Assembly (NCBI RefSeq): GCF_006539165.1
Contig: NZ_BJMM01000011.1
Span: forward strand, 124,001 to 188,000
Direction: 5' to 3'
Length of the DNA stretch: 64,000 bases
From: Streptomyces cacaoi
GTDB taxonomy: Bacteria > Actinomycetota > Actinomycetes > Streptomycetales > Streptomycetaceae
A program made the translations under genes and the position numbers. The notes beneath the pieces are model-generated. The model did not search any database. It had not been told where the DNA came from and saw only the letters and a list, made by a program, of their open reading frames with translations. Shown piece after piece: positions 35,147 through 42,907 of the stretch (position 1 is the stretch's first letter; every line of letters begins with the position of its first letter).

Positions 35147-36385
35147 ATGTCCTCCTGCCCCGCGCTGCCCGAAGGCTTCGACTTCACCGACCCGGACGTC
35201 TACGCACAGCGCGTCCCCGTCCCCGAGTTCGCCCAGCTGCGCCGTACCGCGCCCGTGTGGTGGAACGCGCAGCCGCGCGGTGTCGCCGGATTCGACGACG
35301 AGGGCTACTGGGTGGTGACCCGGCACGCGGACGTCAAGGAGGTCTCCACCCACCCCGACGTGTACTCCTCGAACGTGAACACGGCCATCATCCGGTTCGC
35401 CGACCACATGCAGCGCGAACAGATCGACATCCAGAAGCTGATCATGCTGAACATGGACCCGCCCGAGCACACCCGGGTCCGCTCCATCGTGCAGCGCGGC
35501 TTCACCCCGCGTGCCGTGCGGGCGCTGAAATCGGCGCTGCGCGACCGCGCCCACCGCATCGTGGAGCGCGCCCGCGCCGCGGGCAGCGGCGACTTCGTCA
35601 CCGACATCGCCGTCGAACTGCCCCTCCAGGCCATCGCCGAACTCATCGGCGTCCCGCAGGAGGACCGCACCCGCATCTTCGACTGGTCGAACAAGATGGT
35701 GGCCTACGACGATCCCGAGTACGCCATCACCCAGGAGATCGGGACCCAGTCGGCGGCCGAACTGATCAGCTACGCGATGACGATGGCCGAGGAGCGCAAG
35801 AAGTGCCCCGCCCAGGACATCGTCAGCCGGCTGGTCGCGGCCGAGGGCGAAGGGAACCTCAGCTCGGACGAGTTCGGGTTCTTCGTCATCCTGCTGGCCG
35901 TCGCCGGCAACGAGACCACCCGCAACGCCATCAGCCACGGCATGCACGCCTTCCTCACCCACCCCGAACAGTGGGAGCTGTACAAGCGGGAACGTCCCGC
36001 CACAGCTGCGGAGGAAATCGTGCGGTGGGCCACCCCGATCATCTCCTTCCAGCGCACCACGACCCAGGACACCGAACTGGGCGGCGTACGGATCAGGGCG
36101 GGCGAGCGGGTGGGGCTGTTCTACTCCTCCGCCAACAACGACCCGGAGGTCTTCGACAACCCCGGCACCTTCGACATCACCCGCGATCCCAACCCGCATC
36201 TGGGCTTCGGCGGCGGAGGACCGCACTTCTGTCTGGGCAAAAGCCTCGCCGTCCTGGAGATCGACCTGATCTTCCAGGCCCTCGCCGATCTGCTGCCCGA
36301 CATCCGGCTCGAAGGCCCGCCGCCGCGCCGGCTGCGCTCCGCCTGGATCAACGGCATCAAGGAACTGCGCGTCGTCTACAGCTGA
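35147..36385 (+). CDS. cyp125: Cytochrome P450, CYP125-like steroid C26-monooxygenase
   Basis: 412 residues. The N-terminus LPEGFDFTDPDVYAQRVPV and the WWNAQ..GVAGFDDEGYWVVTRHADVKEVS stretch match CYP125. So do the LPLQAIAELIGVPQEDR segment, I-helix FFVILLAVAGNETTRNAIS, ExxR in ERPATAAEEIVRWATP, and the haem loop GFGGGGPHFCLGKSLA. In mycobacteria CYP125 oxidises the cholesterol terminal carbon via alcohol and aldehyde to the acid. GGAG precedes the ATG. Electrons could come from the 3Fe-4S ferredoxin at 17727. The substrate in this organism, steroid or terpenoid, is not established. Confidence 0.88.
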   Translation: MSSCPALPEGFDFTDPDVYAQRVPVPEFAQLRRTAPVWWNAQPRGVAGFDDEGYWVVTRHADVKEVSTHPDVYSSNVNTAIIRFADHMQREQIDIQKLIMLNMDPPEHTRVRSIVQRGFTPRAVRALKSALRDRAHRIVERARAAGSGDFVTDIAVELPLQAIAELIGVPQEDRTRIFDWSNKMVAYDDPEYAITQEIGTQSAAELISYAMTMAEERKKCPAQDIVSRLVAAEGEGNLSSDEFGFFVILLAVAGNETTRNAISHGMHAFLTHPEQWELYKRERPATAAEEIVRWATPIISFQRTTTQDTELGGVRIRAGERVGLFYSSANNDPEVFDNPGTFDITRDPNPHLGFGGGGPHFCLGKSLAVLEIDLIFQALADLLPDIRLEGPPPRRLRSAWINGIKELRVVYS

Positions 36386-36406
36386 CGCGGGAAGCGGGCC
36401 GGCCGG

Positions 36407-37273
36407 TCAGAGGCGCCCGCACGCGTAGGCGCCGGGCGTCATCCCGTAGCAGCGGACGAACCAGCGGTGCAGATGTGCCTGGTCGGCGAAGCCGCACACA
36501 GCTGCCGCCTCGGCCGCGCTCGCGCCCTGCCGCAGCATGCGCCGGGCCGCACGCAGCCGCAGCTGACGCTGGAAGTCGCTGGGCGGGAAGCCCAGTTCGG
36601 TGCGGAAGGCTCGGTAGAGGGCGTAGCGGCTGCACCCGGCCGCTTCGGCCAGCCGCTCCGCCGGCACCTCCTGCGCCCACTGCTCCTCCAGCAGCGCACG
36701 CGCACGGCGCACGGCCGCCGAGCCGGCCCGGGGCGCCGCGGCCGGCCCGGGGGTGCGAGCGCCGCGCCGCACCATGGCCAGGACCGCCTCGGTCAGCCGC
36801 TCGTCCTGCACCAGCGCGTCCGCGGCCGCGCCGCCGGCCAGCGCGGCGTGCAGCCGCAGCAACGCCTGCCGCAGCAGCGGGTCCTCGCGCACCGGGTGCG
36901 GGAACAGCGGCATGGGCGCCGTGCGGCCGAGCGCGTCGGTGAGGACGGAGCGCACCAGGTCCGGGCCGAGATGGACGATGCGGTAGGTGAAGCCGTCCTC
37001 GGCGGCGGCCTCCCCGTCGTGCGGGTCGTCGGGGTTGAAGGCCATCACCATGCCGGCGCCGCTGACGTGGCGTGCGCCCCGGCACACGAAGCGCTGCGCG
37101 CCGGACTCCGTCACAGCGAAGGAGTAGGCGTCGTGGCTGTGCCGGTGGAAGACATGGCCGGTGAAGTGTGCCCGCATCGCCTCCATGGGGCGGCCGTCGG
37201 CGCGCCAGTACCGCACCCAGTCGGCAGTGCCGTCCCGCCCGGTGCGCGCGGGGGTGCGGTGCGGTGCCGTCAT
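36407..37273 (-). CDS. AraC-family transcriptional regulator
   Basis: 288 residues: an N-terminal cupin-type sensing domain (FTGHVFHRHSHDAYSFAVTESGAQRFVCRGARHVSGAGMVMAFNPDDPHDG) and a C-terminal double HTH (VPAERLAEAAGCSRYALYRAFRTELGFPPSDFQRQLRLRAARRMLRQG, then CGFADQAHLHRWFVRCYGMTPGAY). The two His of HRHSHD and PDDPHDG could bind metal or ligand. The ATG at 37273 gives the standard length. It is divergent from the DUF2000 gene with starts only 82 bp apart; that gene is the likely target. Confidence 0.88.
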   Translation of the reverse strand: MTAPHRTPARTGRDGTADWVRYWRADGRPMEAMRAHFTGHVFHRHSHDAYSFAVTESGAQRFVCRGARHVSGAGMVMAFNPDDPHDGEAAAEDGFTYRIVHLGPDLVRSVLTDALGRTAPMPLFPHPVREDPLLRQALLRLHAALAGGAAADALVQDERLTEAVLAMVRRGARTPGPAAAPRAGSAAVRRARALLEEQWAQEVPAERLAEAAGCSRYALYRAFRTELGFPPSDFQRQLRLRAARRMLRQGASAAEAAAVCGFADQAHLHRWFVRCYGMTPGAYACGRL

Positions 37274-37354
37274 GCCGACAGTCTGCCACCGGCGCACGCG
37301 GGCGCCGCACGAGCGTTCAAGACCGCCCGCCGGGCCGCCGGGCAGGCTGCCGGT

Positions 37355-37765
37355 ATGCGCTTCCCCACGAAGATCGCCGTGATCGTCCGCTCCGACCTGG
37401 CCGACTGGCAGAAGCTGAACGTGACCGCCTTCCTGTCCTCGGGCATCGCCCACGCCACCGGCGACATCGTCGGCGAGCCCTACGAGGACGGCTCCGGCAA
37501 CCGCTATCTGCCGATGTTCCGCGAGCCCGTGCTGTGCTTCACCGCCGACGGGCCGGGGCTGGCCACCGTCCACGAACGGGCCCTGCGGCGCGGACTGGCC
37601 ACCGCCGTCTACACCGACGAGCTGTTCGCCTCGGACAACGACGCCGACAACCGCGCCGCTGTCCGCTCGGTCGACGCCGAGAAGCTCACTCTTGCCGGGC
37701 TGGCGCTGTACGGTCCGCGGAACGCGGTGGACCGGACGACGAAGGGCCTGAAGCTGCACCGCTGA
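37355..37765 (+). CDS. DUF2000 family protein
   Basis: 136 residues, cytosolic. It has the family order PTKIAVIVRSDLADWQKLNVTAFLSSGIA, GEPYEDGSGNRYLPMFREPVLCF, ERALRRGLATAVYTDELFASDNDADNRAAV and LTLAGLALYGPRNAVDRTTKGLKLHR. DUF2000 proteins are predicted small peptidyl-tRNA-hydrolase-like folds of unknown activity, often next to AraC regulators as here. The last 80 bp overlap the end of the convergent PAP2 gene on the other strand. Confidence 0.87.
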   Translation: MRFPTKIAVIVRSDLADWQKLNVTAFLSSGIAHATGDIVGEPYEDGSGNRYLPMFREPVLCFTADGPGLATVHERALRRGLATAVYTDELFASDNDADNRAAVRSVDAEKLTLAGLALYGPRNAVDRTTKGLKLHR

Positions 37766-39923
37766 CCGCACCGGCAGCCGCCGCCCCGCCCCCGGCGTCC
37801 CCACCGTCCTCGGCGCCCTCGGAGTCCTCGGATTTTTCGGAGTCCTCCGCGCTCTGCTTCTCGTCCGTGCCCTTCCCGTTGAGCCCGGTGTCCCCGCGCA
37901 TCTGTGCTTTCTCGGGCAGCTGTTCCTGCTCGGCGGCGGACTGCGGCGTCCCGTCGGCCGGTGCGGAACGCGTGCGCTCACGCAGCTGTGCCAGTCCCCG
38001 TGCGGCGGCGAACCCGGCGGTGACGACCAGGACGCCGCCCACCGCGTCCAGCAGATAGTGGTTGGCCGTGGACATCACCACGAAGGTCGTCAGCGCCGGG
38101 TAGAGCGCGCCCAGGGCGCGCAGCCAGTGGTTGCGGGTCATCTGGAAGACGACGACCGCGCACCACAGCGACCAGCCCACGTGCAGCGACGGCATGGCGG
38201 CGTACTGGTTGGACAGCTCCGTCAGGGCGCCGAAGTCCGGCTTGGACAGGTCCTGCGGGCCGTGCGCGGTGTCGATGAAACCGGCGGACGGCATCAGCCG
38301 CGGCGGTGCCAGCGGATAGAACCAGAAGCCGAGCAGGCCCAGCAGCGTCGCGAAGCTCAGCGCGGTGCGCGCCAGCCGGTAGTGCGGGGCGCGCCGCACG
38401 TACAGCCAGCCCAGCAGGGCGATGGGCACCAGGAAGTGGAAGGTCGTGTAGTAGAAGTCGCAGAAGTCGCGCAGCCAGCCGGTGTGTGCGGCGAGCTTGT
38501 TGAGACTGTGCTCGATGTCGATGTGGAGGAAGGTCTCCAGGCCGAGGATCTGGTCGCCGTGTCCCTCGGCCAGACTGCGCGAGTCCGGGGCGTTTCCGCG
38601 CACATAGGAGTAGGCCCAGTAGCCGACGCGGATGAGCAGCAGCTCCAGCATCAGATTGGGGCGGCTGAGCGGCCCCGAGGGCTGTGGCCGGTCCCAGGTG
38701 TCCGCGGTGCGGGAGAGGAACGGCATGACGCAGGCGGCCAGCAGAGCGGCGAGCAGGACCGCGTTCTCACCGAGCGCGCCGAAGGCCGCGATCTTGGGCA
38801 CGAGCGCGTCGGCGTCCAGCGTCATCACGAGCGTCACGAACACCGGCCACACCAGCCGGTCGCCGGTGCGCCTGCCGACGCGGCCGGCGACGGCGAGCAG
38901 CACCCACAGCTGCTGGTGCTGCCAGGCGGTGGGCGAGACGGCGACGACGGCGCAGCCGGTGACGGCGGCGGCCAGCAGCAGCTGACCGTCCCGCATGTAG
39001 CGCACCGCCCGGCGGACGGCGAGCGACGCGACAGCCACGATCAGGGCCAGCAGCAGCACCACTTCCAGCGGCCCGTGCAGCCCGGCACGCAGCAGTGCGC
39101 CGTGCAGCGACTGGTTGGCGACGGCATCCGCCGGATCGCCCAGGCCCGTACCGGCGACGTGGTGCACCCAGTAGGCCCACGAGGCGTCGGGCAGCACCGC
39201 CCAGGCGGCCAGCGAGCAGGCGAGGAACGTGCCGCCGCCGGTGAGCGCCGCCCGCCGGCGTCCGGTGAACCACAGCACCGGCAGGAACAGCACGACGGCC
39301 GGCTGGAGTGCGGCGGCCAGCCCGATCAACACCCCGCCGGTGCGGCCCCGTTCGGCGGCGAGCAGCCAGCCCACCAGCACGAGCAGGACCGGCAGGACAC
39401 TGGTCTGCCCCAGGTGGAAGGTGTTGCGCACCGGGATGGAGACGGCCAGCAGACTGAGCGCGACGGGCACGGCGAACACCGTGGTGCGCCGGGTGACGGG
39501 CCCGGGAAGGGCACGGACGGCGACCACGCCCACGGCGGCGACGAGCAGCATCGTGCCGAAGGTCCATACGACGCCGAGCCCTTGGGCCGCGGCGCTGGAG
39601 AGCGGCCGGAGCACCATCCCGGCGAACGGCGTGCCGGTGAAGGCGTGCCGGCCCTCGTAGAGGGAATCGCCCAGCCGCAGCGGGCCGTCCGCCCCCGTCC
39701 AGGAGAACAGGTCGACGAGCCGCTCGTCCTGCGGGGTGCGCAGCACCGCCGTCGCCTGCCGCACGGCCAGCGCGAGAGCGAGCAGCCACAGCGCCGCCAG
39801 AAGCATCCTTCCGCGCGGGTCCCGTAGGTGAAGGAGGCTCCGCGCTCCGCCCCCGTCCGGCGCCTTCACCGCATTCGCCGCCGATTCCGCCGCCACGCCC
39901 CGTTGCCTTCCGTCGTCGTCCAA
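37686..39923 (-). CDS. Bifunctional GT87 glycosyltransferase / PAP2-type phosphatase-transferase membrane protein
   Basis: 745 residues. The N-terminal ~400 form a polytopic GT-C (GT87, mannosyltransferase-like) domain: an Asp-rich first loop after helix 1, RNTFHLGQTSVLPVLLVLVGW, LAAALQPAVVLFLPVLW and a long helix series. The C-terminal part is a PAP2/Aur1 domain with QYAAMPSLHVGWSLW (His motif) and STANHYLLDAVGG (His-Asp motif). A Ser/Glu/Gly-rich tail of ~110 residues follows. This fusion is known in actinobacteria and is thought to build glycolipids. The TTG start at 39923 is uncertain; a GTG about ten codons in is possible. The 3' end overlaps DUF2000 by 80 bp. Confidence 0.87.
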   Translation of the reverse strand: MDDDGRQRGVAAESAANAVKAPDGGGARSLLHLRDPRGRMLLAALWLLALALAVRQATAVLRTPQDERLVDLFSWTGADGPLRLGDSLYEGRHAFTGTPFAGMVLRPLSSAAAQGLGVVWTFGTMLLVAAVGVVAVRALPGPVTRRTTVFAVPVALSLLAVSIPVRNTFHLGQTSVLPVLLVLVGWLLAAERGRTGGVLIGLAAALQPAVVLFLPVLWFTGRRRAALTGGGTFLACSLAAWAVLPDASWAYWVHHVAGTGLGDPADAVANQSLHGALLRAGLHGPLEVVLLLALIVAVASLAVRRAVRYMRDGQLLLAAAVTGCAVVAVSPTAWQHQQLWVLLAVAGRVGRRTGDRLVWPVFVTLVMTLDADALVPKIAAFGALGENAVLLAALLAACVMPFLSRTADTWDRPQPSGPLSRPNLMLELLLIRVGYWAYSYVRGNAPDSRSLAEGHGDQILGLETFLHIDIEHSLNKLAAHTGWLRDFCDFYYTTFHFLVPIALLGWLYVRRAPHYRLARTALSFATLLGLLGFWFYPLAPPRLMPSAGFIDTAHGPQDLSKPDFGALTELSNQYAAMPSLHVGWSLWCAVVVFQMTRNHWLRALGALYPALTTFVVMSTANHYLLDAVGGVLVVTAGFAAARGLAQLRERTRSAPADGTPQSAAEQEQLPEKAQMRGDTGLNGKGTDEKQSAEDSEKSEDSEGAEDGGDAGGGAAAAGAVSGAASGPSSSGPPRSADRTAPARQE

Positions 39924-40069
39924 GGTCCCGTCGTGTTCCGGGTGGTGACCCGGGAGGTCAGACGCAAGAAACCTACTCGCTACCTGTCCGCACCACCCGA
40001 AGATTAGGACAAGCTTTTGACCTCGGCGTACTCCGGCGGCCCGGCCCCGGCCTCCGGCGGACGCTGCGG

Positions 40070-40075
40070 CAGGAT
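40070..40075 (+). promoter_or_regulatory. -10-like box close to the monooxygenase start
   Basis: CAGGAT ends 6 nt before the ATG at 40082 and there is no Shine-Dalgarno. A leaderless transcript is the simplest reading. Confidence 0.35.
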
Positions 40076-40081
40076 GGCCGC

Positions 40082-40414
40082 ATGAGCATCGTGAAGATCA
40101 ACGCCCTGACCGTGCCGGAGGAGCAGCGCGCGACCCTGGAGGAGCGCTTCGCCTCCCGCGCGGGCGCGGTCGAGGGCTCCGACGGTTTCGAATGGTTCGA
40201 GCTGCTGCGCCCCCTGGAGGGCACCGACCGGTACCTCGTGTACACGCGCTGGCGCAGCGAGGAGGACTTCCAGGCGTGGATGGAGGGCCCGATGAAGCAG
40301 GCCCACCAGCGCGGCGGCCAGGACAGCGGTGACGGCGAGCGGCCGCGTCCGGCGGCGACGGGCTCGGAGACCTGGTCGTTCGAGGTCGTCCAGCAGGCCG
40401 CTCCCAAGAAGTGA
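40082..40414 (+). CDS. Antibiotic biosynthesis monooxygenase (ABM) domain protein
   Basis: A 110-residue ferredoxin-like alpha+beta-barrel protein. SIVKINALTVPEEQRATLEERFASRAGAVEGSDGFEWFELLRPLEGTDRYLVYTRWRSEEDFQAW is a textbook ABM domain, shared by cofactor-free monooxygenases and IsdG-type haem-degrading enzymes. The IsdG catalytic Asn/His/Trp set is not clearly complete, though a Trp pair (W48-like and W67-like) is present. Function is unassigned. It is a single gene closed by a hairpin at 40417. Confidence 0.87.
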   Translation: MSIVKINALTVPEEQRATLEERFASRAGAVEGSDGFEWFELLRPLEGTDRYLVYTRWRSEEDFQAWMEGPMKQAHQRGGQDSGDGERPRPAATGSETWSFEVVQQAAPKK

Positions 40415-40416
40415 CC

Positions 40417-40445
40417 GAAGGGGCGACGCCCGGCGGCGCCCCTTC
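40417..40445 (+). terminator. Terminator hairpin after the ABM gene
   Basis: gaaggggcg and cgccccttc form a 9-bp stem starting 3 nt after the stop codon. Confidence 0.65.
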
Positions 40446-40652
40446 AGCACCCGGGCCGGGCCCCGTGGACTCCGGTGGACTCTCGGTGGACTCCGCCGCG
40501 GGGCGCCGGCCCTCTCCTCCGCGCCGGGTACTCACGCGGATGACGCGGATGACGCAGTCGGGCTGAACGCGGAAAACTCGCTCAGCTGTCGCAGAGGAGC
40601 CCGGCCGGAAACCGCTCAGCCGTCGCGGGGAACCGGGGCGGTGAAAACGCGC

Positions 40653-41312
40653 TCAGCTGTCGAAGGTGAGCTGGATCTGTCCGTCGTCGAGCGCCGCGAC
40701 ATGGACGCTCCGCAGATCCGGCACATGGACGGTCGGCCCGTACTCGGCAGCGCGCGGGCCGATGCCGACGACGGGCATCCCGGCGGCCAGCCCGGCCGCG
40801 ATCCCGGCGCCGGAGTCCTCGAAGACGACGCAACCGCCCGCCGGGACACCGAGTTCCGCGGCGCCCTTGAGGAAGCCCTCCGGGTCCGGCTTGCTGGCGC
40901 TGACGCACTCGGAGGTGATGCGCACCTCGGGCATGCGCAGCCCGGCGGCGCGCATCCGCGCGGTGGCCAGCCCGGTGTCGGCCGATGTCACGAGCGCGTG
41001 CGGCAGCCGCTCGATGGCGGCGAGGAAGGCGGCGGCACCGCCGACCGGCACGATGCCCTCGGTGTCCAGGGTCTCCTTGGCCAGCAGGGCCCGGTTCTCG
41101 GCGAGGTTCTCCTCCATGGGCCGCTCGGGCAGCAGGGCGGCCATCGTCGCGTGCCCCTGCCGGCCGTGCGCGACGCGCAGCACCTCGTCGGGGTCGAGCC
41201 CCTTCTCCGCCGCCCAGCCGCGCCAGATGCGGGCCACCGCGGCATCGGAGTTGACGAGAGTGCCGTCCATGTCGAGCAACAGCCCGCCGGCGGTGATCGA
41301 CTGCTGGGGCAT
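40653..41312 (-). CDS. HAD-family hydrolase (sugar-phosphate phosphatase / beta-phosphoglucomutase-like)
   Basis: 219 residues with all four HAD motifs: LLLDMDGTLVNSD (nucleophile and acid Asp), HALVTSADT (Ser/Thr), SASKPDPEGFLKGAAELG (Lys) and CVVFEDSGAGIAAGLAAGMPVVGI (Asp). The helical cap lies between motifs I and II (WRGWAAEKGLDPDEVLRVAHGRQGHATMAALL). This is the pattern of DL-glycerol-3-phosphatase or hexose-phosphatase-like enzymes. The ATG at 41312 has GAGGGAG upstream. Three imperfect copies of ctcagctgtcg lie at and just beyond the 3' end (40574-40665). Confidence 0.88.
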   Translation of the reverse strand: MPQQSITAGGLLLDMDGTLVNSDAAVARIWRGWAAEKGLDPDEVLRVAHGRQGHATMAALLPERPMEENLAENRALLAKETLDTEGIVPVGGAAAFLAAIERLPHALVTSADTGLATARMRAAGLRMPEVRITSECVSASKPDPEGFLKGAAELGVPAGGCVVFEDSGAGIAAGLAAGMPVVGIGPRAAEYGPTVHVPDLRSVHVAALDDGQIQLTFDS

Positions 41313-41517
41313 GCGGGGCTCCCTCGGTTCGCGAGAAAAGAAGAGACAGATGGCCCGCCCGCCGGTCGGGGACGCCCCTCCCGTCAGGTGAGGAGCACGG
41401 GCGGAACCATTTGTTTCCACATCGTACAAACCGGGGGCCGCTCCGGGCGACCCGGCCCCTGGGCAGCACGGGCCCGCCGGAGCGCGGCCTCGTGGCGCAC
41501 CGGCAGCCGGGCCGTCG

Positions 41518-42648
41518 TCAGGACGTGCGGCGCTCCAGGGAGCGGCGGGTCGCGGGACCGTAGTCGCCCGGGGTGTCGCCCTCGATGCGGTGGTACGCCT
41601 GGTACCGGAAGACGCCCTCCTGGACGAGCGAGGAGTACACGCCGTCCTCGGGCGCGTCCGGCGCGTAGAACCCGGCCTGCTTCAGCCGCCGTTGCAGCTC
41701 GGCCACCTCGGCACCCGAGTCGCCGGGACGCAGCGTCCGCCCGTCCTCGGTGCTCGGCGGCCGGGTCCCGGGCCCCGGAGCCGAGGAGGACGGCGAGGCC
41801 GGGGAGGACGCGGAGGGCTCACCGGACGGCGGCCGCGTGTGGGAGCCGTCGTCGCGTCCGGCCCGCGGCGTGGCGGAGGCCGTCGAACGCGAGGGCAGCG
41901 CCGTCGGCCCGGCGGTCTCCGCGGGCGTGCGCGACGCGGACGTGGACGGCGCGGGCAGGGCATGGGTGGGGGCGCTCGTGGCGGTGTGGAGCGCGGTGCC
42001 CCCGCCGCCCTCGTCGGTGCTGTCGTCGCCTCCGGTGAGGATCTGGGTGGTCAGCACGCCCGCACCGAGCACCGCGGCGATCCCGACGGACGCCAGCACG
42101 GCCGTACCCGGCCTGCGCCGCTCGCGACGCCGCGCCGCGTGGGCGCGGGGACCGGCCCCGGCGCCGACCGCCCCGGAGACGGCGGGCAGCTCGGCGGTCT
42201 CCTCCGTGCCGTGCTGCGCGAAGGGCGTCAGATCCGGCACCGGCGGAGGCTCGGCAGGGGCGGCGGACACGACCGGCGGCGCCCCCGGCTCGCCTGAGCC
42301 TCCCGGACCGGCGGCAGGACCGCTCGGCCCCTGGAGACGGACATAGGGACGGATGTGCAGCGGATCCTCGTCGTCCTCACCGGACTCTGCTGCCGCGGTT
42401 CCGCCGGTGGGATCGGTTCCGCCGGGGCCGGGATGCCCGGGGCGGCCGGGGTGATCGGCTTCCCCGCTCCCCGTACCGCCGGGCGCGGTCCCGTCCCGGC
42501 GCCCGCCGGTGGTGGACTCCGCTCCGCCGGACGGCACGTGACCGGCTTCCGTACCCGGTCCCGTCCGTGCCCCGGCCTCGCGTCCCGGCGTGTGCGCACC
42601 GGGCCCGTGCCGTCTGCCGCACTCGGAACAGTGTTCGTCCCCCGCCAT
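41518..42648 (-). CDS. Peptidoglycan-binding domain membrane protein
   Basis: 376 residues. The first ~95 are a Gly/Pro/Thr-rich cytoplasmic stretch opening with a Cys pair (GDEHCSECGRRH). One TM segment (GTAVLASVGIAAVLGAGVLTTQIL) follows at about 183-206, then a Ser/Thr/Pro-rich wall-spanning linker. The C-terminal PG_binding_1 domain reads LRPGDSGAEVAELQRRLKQAGFYAPDAPEDGVYSSLVQEGVFRYQAYHRI. It is a type II membrane protein whose outer domain would grip peptidoglycan. Start ATG 42648 with GGAGGGGG upstream. A palindrome 152 bp upstream may regulate it. Confidence 0.87.
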   Translation of the reverse strand: MAGDEHCSECGRRHGPGAHTPGREAGARTGPGTEAGHVPSGGAESTTGGRRDGTAPGGTGSGEADHPGRPGHPGPGGTDPTGGTAAAESGEDDEDPLHIRPYVRLQGPSGPAAGPGGSGEPGAPPVVSAAPAEPPPVPDLTPFAQHGTEETAELPAVSGAVGAGAGPRAHAARRRERRRPGTAVLASVGIAAVLGAGVLTTQILTGGDDSTDEGGGGTALHTATSAPTHALPAPSTSASRTPAETAGPTALPSRSTASATPRAGRDDGSHTRPPSGEPSASSPASPSSSAPGPGTRPPSTEDGRTLRPGDSGAEVAELQRRLKQAGFYAPDAPEDGVYSSLVQEGVFRYQAYHRIEGDTPGDYGPATRRSLERRTS

Positions 42649-42799
42649 GCTGCCCCCTCCCCTGCTCCCCGCCCTCGGGCGTTCCCGGCGTCCCCGGTGT
42701 TCCGGGCCTCACCGGCCTTCGGGTTCCTCCCGGCCTTCCGGATCGCGACGTTTCCGATCAGGGCGGCCACGTCCGAAACGCCAGCAACTGTCCAGTGGT

Positions 42800-42815
42800 G
42801 GACCATACGTGGTCC
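42800..42815. promoter_or_regulatory. Inverted repeat GGACCA-TACG-TGGTCC
   Basis: A perfect 6-bp dyad with a four-base centre lies in the 259-bp gap between the pump-MarR gene and the peptidoglycan-binding gene, both on the minus strand. It is a plausible operator; the cognate regulator is unknown. Confidence 0.4.
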
Positions 42816-42907
42816 GAACCGGTCATGGTCAAGCGCCGGCGGAACGGCATCGGGCGGCGCCTCGCGCACTCCGGTGAGCGCCGTGCGCCCGTGCCGTGCG
42901 CCGGGTC

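Noticed and set aside
40574..40665. Three imperfect ctcagc(t/c)gtcg copies after the HAD gene
   Set aside because: Short and probably a local duplication of the gene's 3' end; no sign of an attachment site or mobile element.
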